Assembly: GCF_036057275.1 (NCBI RefSeq)
Contig: NZ_CP107945.1
Span: 7,688,001-7,752,000, forward strand
DNA length: 64,000 nucleotides
Origin: Streptomyces sp. NBC_00390
GTDB lineage: Bacteria; Actinomycetota; Actinomycetes; Streptomycetales; Streptomycetaceae
Reading direction: 5' to 3'
Under the pieces are notes generated by a model. That model was not told the origin of the DNA. It made no database searches and worked only from the letters and a program-made list of their open reading frames with translations. Made by a program: the position numbers and the translations under genes. Positions 59,807 to 64,000 of the stretch are shown piece after piece. The first letter of the stretch is position 1. Each line of letters begins with the position of its first letter.

Positions 59807-61885
59807 CGGTGGTGCTTCTCGGCCCAGACGCTGACGACCGACGGGCGCGGCAGATGGCCCGGTCCGTCGGGCCAGACGGAGGCCGGGTTGTCGGCGGTGG
59901 CTCCGTCGGCCTCGCCCGGGTGCTGGGCGGCGATGAGGATGCGGTCGTCGGTGATGATCGGGCCACAGGTCTCGGCGGCCTTGGGCACGGTCAGGAACTG
60001 CTTGACGTGACCGCGGTGGGGGCCTTTGACCGGGACGACGAAGAGGCCGTCGTTGGAGCCGAGGGCGTTTCCGTCGGTGGCGAGCCAGAGGTTGCCGTGC
60101 TCGTCGAAGGCGATGTTGTCAGGGCAGGAGATGGCGCTCACGTCCTGCTTGTCGTACCCGGCGAAGTACGTCGAGGGGTCTTCCGGGTCGCCGCAGATAA
60201 GCATCAGGCGCCAGTTGAAGGAGGCGGCCGCGGCGTCCGAGCGGTGCTCGTCAAGCTCCAGGATGTGGCCGTGCTTGTTGCCGGTGCGCGGGTTGGCCTC
60301 GTCGGGGCCGGCCTTGCCGGCTGCACCGCGGTCCTTGTTGTTGGTGAGCGCGACGTAGAGGCGACCGGTGTGCGGGTGGGGCTCGACGTCTTCGGGGCGG
60401 TCCATCTTGGTGGCGCCGACCTTGTCGGCGGCCAGGCGGGTGAAGACGTAGACCTCCTCTGCACTCATGCCGGGGACGTGGGACTTCTTGCCGGTGGCCA
60501 GCGGTATCCATTCGCCACTGCCGTCGAAGGCGCCGTCGGCGGGCAGAGTGCCGGTGCCGTCGATCTCGGCGGCCGGGCTGTCGCCGCTGAACCTGGCGAC
60601 GTACAGCGTTCCCTCGTCGAGGAGACGCATGTTGTGCTCCCGTGCCGAGAGGCTCCTGCCTTTCCTGTAGGCCTGGGTGGAGACGTACTTGTAGAGGTAG
60701 TCGAATCGCTCGTCGTCGCCCATGTAGAGGGCGACCCGGCCGTCACGCGTCAGGCGAGGCTCGGCGGCCTCGTGCTTGAAGCGGCCGAGCGCAGTGCGCT
60801 TGCGCGGGGTGGAGTCGGGGTCGTACGGGTCGAGCTCCACGATCCAGCCGTGGCGGTTGGGCTCGTTCGGCTCCTTGCCCACATCGAAGCGGGAATCGAA
60901 GCGTTCCCACTTGCGCTGGCTCGCGCCGGGGGGCATGCCGTACCGCGCGAGGCGCTGCTTCCCGACCGGGTCGGTGACGGCGGCGGCATTGGCGAAGTAC
61001 TGGTTGAAGTTCTCTTCGCCTGACAGCACGGGTGCCCCACGGGGTCACGCCGCCACCGCAGTTGTTGAGCGTGCCGAGGACGGTGCGTCCGTCCGGGTCG
61101 GCGCTCGTCTTGAGCAGGTCGCTGCCCGCCGCCGGACCGGTGAACGCGATCGGCGTGGTGGCGGTGATCCGGCGGTTGCGGACGTCGCCGACGACCGGCC
61201 ACAGCCGCCCCGAGCGACGGTCGGTGCGGACGGCAACGACCGTGAGGCCATGGGCGGCCCAGGCGATCTCGACCTGCTCACGGGTGGGGTTCGCCGGGTC
61301 GTACCCGTAGAACATGATCTCTTCGTTGGTGTACTCGTGGTTGACCACCAGGAGCTGCCGGTCCCGGCCGTGCAGATCGAGAAGCGCCATGTAGTTGCAG
61401 TTGTAACCGAACTGCTTGGCCTGTGCGGCGGCGCTCTGGCGGCGGGCGTCGAAGCGGGGTGCGCCGGCCAGCAGCGGGTCGCCCCAGCGGATCACGACCT
61501 GCTGGGCGAAGCCTTCGGGCACGGTGACGGTATCGGCGGTGTTCGCAGCGACCGTCTCGAAGTCCAGGCCGCGGGGCGGGCAGGGCGACGACGCGGCGCG
61601 TGAACCGGCGGTGGGGACGGCGACAGCCACGGGCGGAGCGGCGGCGGTGCCGGTGGCAAGGGCGATGACGGCCGCACCCTTGAGCGTGCCTCTTCGGGAA
61701 AGTGCCTGATGGACGACGTCGCCGAAGTACGTGTTGAGCGAGCGGTTGGGCGCTGCGTGCGAGCACGCGTCGCCGCATCGGTAACGGCACGTGAGTGCCG
61801 AACGTGCGGTGTTGTGGCTCGGGAGGAGGGGGAGGTCGGCAGGTCGGCCAAGGTCACCGGGCTGATCAGGCACGTTCGTCTCCAC
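59800..61885 (-). pseudogene. phoX: PhoX-type alkaline phosphatase, single frameshift
   Basis: Start at GTG 61885 (ETNVPDQPGDLGR, then LTCRYRCGDACSH) gives a normal PhoX beginning, including a twin-arginine signal (ALSRRGTLKGAAVIALATG). The N-terminal frame runs to NNCGGGVTPWGT, then one extra C in a CCC run at about 61031 shifts it. The other frame continues perfectly with VLSGEENFNQYFANAAAVTD to the C-terminus (PSVVSVWAEKHHRH). Both halves are otherwise well conserved. PhoX is an exported Ca/Fe phosphatase of the Pho regulon. This is either a recent pseudogene or a one-base sequence error. Confidence 0.82.
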
Positions 61886-61964
61886 GCATTCGGGGGATGT
61901 CGGATTCCGGTCACCGATACATAGGCAACCGTCGATGCGTGACGGTATGGGGCTTCCGCCCATT

Positions 61965-61997
61965 CACAGGCGGCCGAACGGTGAACTCCGATCGAAC
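61965..61997 (-). promoter_or_regulatory. PHO box of phoX
   Basis: On the minus strand three 11-mers follow in register: GTTCGATCGGA (61997-61987), GTTCACCGTTC (61986-61976) and GGCCGCCTGTG (61975-61965). The second fits the PhoP direct-repeat unit GTTCACC well. The box lies about 80 bases before the phoX start. Confidence 0.6.
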
Positions 61998-62126
61998 AGT
62001 GCCCGGCATCTGCCGCAGCGACTCGCCCGCCCGCTTCCCGCCTTCCGTGTCGCCGCAGAGTCGGCATCGGCCGACACTGGTGTTGACGCCCGAGCGTTTC
62101 TGCAGCTCAGGCGTCTTCCTGGACAT

Positions 62127-62151
62127 CTTGAAACAAGATCCTCCTATATAG
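62127..62151 (+). promoter_or_regulatory. Shared pstS upstream motif, copy 2
   Basis: CTTGAAAC (62127) and CTATATAG (62144), again 17 bases start to start, 14 bases before the PHO box of the second pstS. Confidence 0.5.
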
Positions 62152-62164
62152 ATGAATGCCTATA

Positions 62165-62208
62165 GTTCATTGGCGAGCAGTCCTTCGTGCACCGCGTGTT
62201 CACATAGG
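62165..62208 (+). promoter_or_regulatory. PHO box of pstS2
   Basis: Four 11-mers in exact register: GTTCATTGGCG, AGCAGTCCTTC, GTGCACCGCGT and GTTCACATAGG. Units 1, 3 and 4 fit the Streptomyces PhoP unit (G-T/G-T-C-A-Y-Y pattern). It lies 89 bases before the GTG at 62297. Confidence 0.7.
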
Positions 62209-62296
62209 CGAGCTTCGATCCAAGGGTCCGACGGAGCGCGTTGCGCCTTCATCCAGACGGCCGGGAATCCGGCACTTCACGAGGAACGAGAGTCAC

Positions 62297-63274
62297 GTGA
62301 ACATTCCCACTTCGTTGCGCCGGGTCACGGCTCCCGTGGCCCTGACGGCCGCGGTGATGCTCGCTGCCAGCGCATGCGGCGGCGCCGACGCAGGCTCGCA
62401 GGGTGGCGGTGGTGACAAGCTGTCCGGCACGATCAAGGTCGACGGCTCCAGCACGGTGGCGCCGCTGTCGACGGCGGCCGCCCAGCTCTTCCAGCAGCAG
62501 AACGCCGACGTCAAGGTGACGGTCGGAACCTCCGGTACCGGGGGTGGCTTCGAGAAGTTCTGCAACGGCGAGACCGACATCTCCGACGCATCGCGTCCGA
62601 TCAAGGACGAGGAGAAGGCTGCCTGCGAGAAGAAGGGCATCAAGTACGAGGAGTTCCAGGTCGCCAACGACGGTCTGTCCGTCGTGGTGAGCAAGGACAA
62701 CGACTTCGCCGAGTGCCTCACGGTCGAGCAGCTGAAGAAGATCTGGGAGCCCGACTCCAAGGTCACCAGCTGGAAGCAGGTCGACCCCAAGTTCCCGGAC
62801 GTGAAGCTGGAGCTCTTCGGCGCGGGCACCGACTCGGGCACGTTCGACTACTTCACTGACGCCATCAACGGTGAAGAGGGCGCCTCCCGCACCGACTACT
62901 CGCCCAGCGAGGACGACAACGTCACCGTCCAGGGCGTCTCCGGCTCCAAGGGAGGCATGGGCTACTTCGGTCTCTCGTACTACGAGGAGAACAAGGACAA
63001 GCTCAAGGTCCTCAAGGTCGACGGCGGCGACGGCTGCGTCGAGCCCACCCAGCAGACCGTCCAGAACGGCTCCTACAAGCCGCTGTCCCGCCCGCTGTTC
63101 ATCTACCCCAAGGCCACCTCGCTGGAGAAGAAGGAAGTCGAGGCGTTCGTCGAGTACTACGTCGAGAACAACGCCGACATCGCCAAGAAGTCCCTCTTCG
63201 TTCCGCTCAACCCCCAGCAGGAGACCGAGCTGAAGAAGGACCTCGAGACGCTGCGGGAGCAGCACAAGTCATGA
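62297..63274 (+). CDS. pstS: Phosphate-binding lipoprotein PstS (copy 2, operonic)
   Basis: A 325-residue protein; GTG 62297 follows GAGGAACGAGAGTCAC. The lipoprotein signal ends MLAASAC. The phosphate-binding core matches copy 1 almost residue for residue (DGSSTVAPLSTAAAQLF, ISDASRPIKDEEKAACEKKG, DSGTFDYFTDAINGEEGASR) but differs in the signal and in scattered positions. It is coupled to pstC by ATGA, so this copy heads the real pst operon, behind a four-unit PHO box. Confidence 0.93.
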   Translation: MNIPTSLRRVTAPVALTAAVMLAASACGGADAGSQGGGGDKLSGTIKVDGSSTVAPLSTAAAQLFQQQNADVKVTVGTSGTGGGFEKFCNGETDISDASRPIKDEEKAACEKKGIKYEEFQVANDGLSVVVSKDNDFAECLTVEQLKKIWEPDSKVTSWKQVDPKFPDVKLELFGAGTDSGTFDYFTDAINGEEGASRTDYSPSEDDNVTVQGVSGSKGGMGYFGLSYYEENKDKLKVLKVDGGDGCVEPTQQTVQNGSYKPLSRPLFIYPKATSLEKKEVEAFVEYYVENNADIAKKSLFVPLNPQQETELKKDLETLREQHKS

Positions 63275-64000
63275 CCTCCCGTGCATCCGGGCGGCGGGCC
63301 GCTTCGGGAAGCCCCGGCTTCCTGAAGCGGTCCCAGCCGCGCTATGGCGAGAAGCTCATCAAGGTGCTCCTGGTGGCCGCTTCCCTCGTCTCGGTGCTGA
63401 CCACCGTCGGCATCGTGGTCGCCCTGATCCCTCCGGCCGGCGAGTTCTTCTCCAAGGTGAGCTTCGGCGACTTCATCACCGGCACCAACTGGGCGCCGCT
63501 GTTCAAGCCGCCCCACTTCGGTGTCATTCCGCTGGTCACGGGCACCCTGATGGTCACGCTCATCGCCCTGCTCGTCGCCGTCCCGCTCGGCCTCGGCGCG
63601 GCCATCTATCTGAGCGAGTACGCCAACCACCGCGTACGCAGCTTCTTCAAGCCGATACTCGAAGTCCTCGCGGGCATTCCCACCGTGGTCTACGGCTTCT
63701 TCGCACTGAAGGCCATCACTCCGCTGCTGCAGGACATCTGGCCGGCTGGTGACGGACCGCAGGTCTTCAACGCGCTGTCCGCGGGCTTCGTCATGGGCAT
63801 CATGATCATCCCGACGATCGCCTCGCTCGCCGAGGACTCGATGAACGCCGTGCCGCGAGCCCTGCGCGACGGCGCGTTCGCTCTCGGCTCTTCGCGCATG
63901 CAGGTCTCGACCAGAGTCGTGTTCCCTGCTGCCCTGTCCGGCATCGTCGCCGCCATCGTGCTCGGCATCTCCCGCGCGCTGGGCGAGACCATGATCGTCG
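63271..64000 (+). CDS. pstC: Phosphate ABC transporter permease PstC (3' end off window)
   Basis: ATG 63271 overlaps the pstS stop. The 243 visible codons give a basic N-terminus, then transmembrane helices at about 31-53 (VLLVAASLVSVLTTVGIVVA), 88-112 and further. PstC marks are present: VPLGLGAAIYLSEYA, ILEVLAGIPTVVYGFFAL and ALGSSRMQVSTRVVFPAALS. The last two loops contact PstB and the substrate path. The remaining gene and probably pstA, pstB lie beyond 64000. Confidence 0.93.
   Translation, partial: MTSRASGRRAASGSPGFLKRSQPRYGEKLIKVLLVAASLVSVLTTVGIVVALIPPAGEFFSKVSFGDFITGTNWAPLFKPPHFGVIPLVTGTLMVTLIALLVAVPLGLGAAIYLSEYANHRVRSFFKPILEVLAGIPTVVYGFFALKAITPLLQDIWPAGDGPQVFNALSAGFVMGIMIIPTIASLAEDSMNAVPRALRDGAFALGSSRMQVSTRVVFPAALSGIVAAIVLGISRALGETMIV

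Noticed and set aside
59779..61023. 414-codon plus-strand frame inside phoX
   Set aside because: Shadow of the phoX C-terminal half, which is clearly recognisable on the minus strand.

Overview
The window looks like Streptomyces or a close relative: very high GC, strongly GC-biased third codon positions, many GTG starts, a WhiB-type regulator, RHS/LamG secreted proteins, SpoIIE-type phosphatase and PhoP-style boxes. About 45 kb at the left is an integrated siphophage-type prophage whose head genes lie off the left edge. The remaining 19 kb is host chromosome with some decayed mobile DNA.

Prophage, left to right. Positions 1-7290 hold the tail module (tape measure end, distal tail protein, two minor tail proteins, large tail-tip protein). 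Positions 7632-19257 hold a cargo block: a secreted LamG protein, a 2248-residue RHS polymorphic toxin with a Hint domain and an EndoU-like C-terminal toxin, and a coupled candidate immunity gene. A dead integrase fragment follows. Positions 19689-21178 are the lysis cassette (coiled-coil membrane protein, amidase endolysin, holin-like protein). Positions 21340-35172 are the early region: double-HTH protein, Sak4-like ATPase, Cas4-like nuclease, replication initiator with internal iterons, C5 methyltransferase, WhiB-like protein, RusA resolvase, incomplete N6 methyltransferase and many small unknown genes. Five near-identical sigma70-type promoters, a family of AACTC-type palindromes and a repeated ACCTCTTGGAG ribosome-binding cassette tie this region together.

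Positions 35352-40351 form a two-gene cassette: a small two-helix membrane protein and a STAND NTPase with about 25 TPR-like repeats. Both carry the same short Gly/Asn motif (S-V-A-x-G-G-D ... V-T-G-D-x-N), which suggests NLR-like defence signalling between sensor and membrane effector. Then come transposase relics, two secreted lamin-tail-domain proteins, an excisionase-like protein and the tyrosine integrase (to 44985).

Chromosome. A five-gene leftward sulfonate or organosulfur operon (45192-49837) is preceded by a Cys-containing leader peptide ORF. Next are a secreted glycosidase/metallophosphatase fusion, a GAF-PAS-GAF-PP2C phosphatase and an enoyl-CoA hydratase/HIBCH protein. After relics of a TnsA-like endonuclease and a LysR-type regulator comes a phosphate region: a duplicated pstS, a frameshifted phoX, a second pstS with a four-unit PHO box, and pstC running off the right edge.
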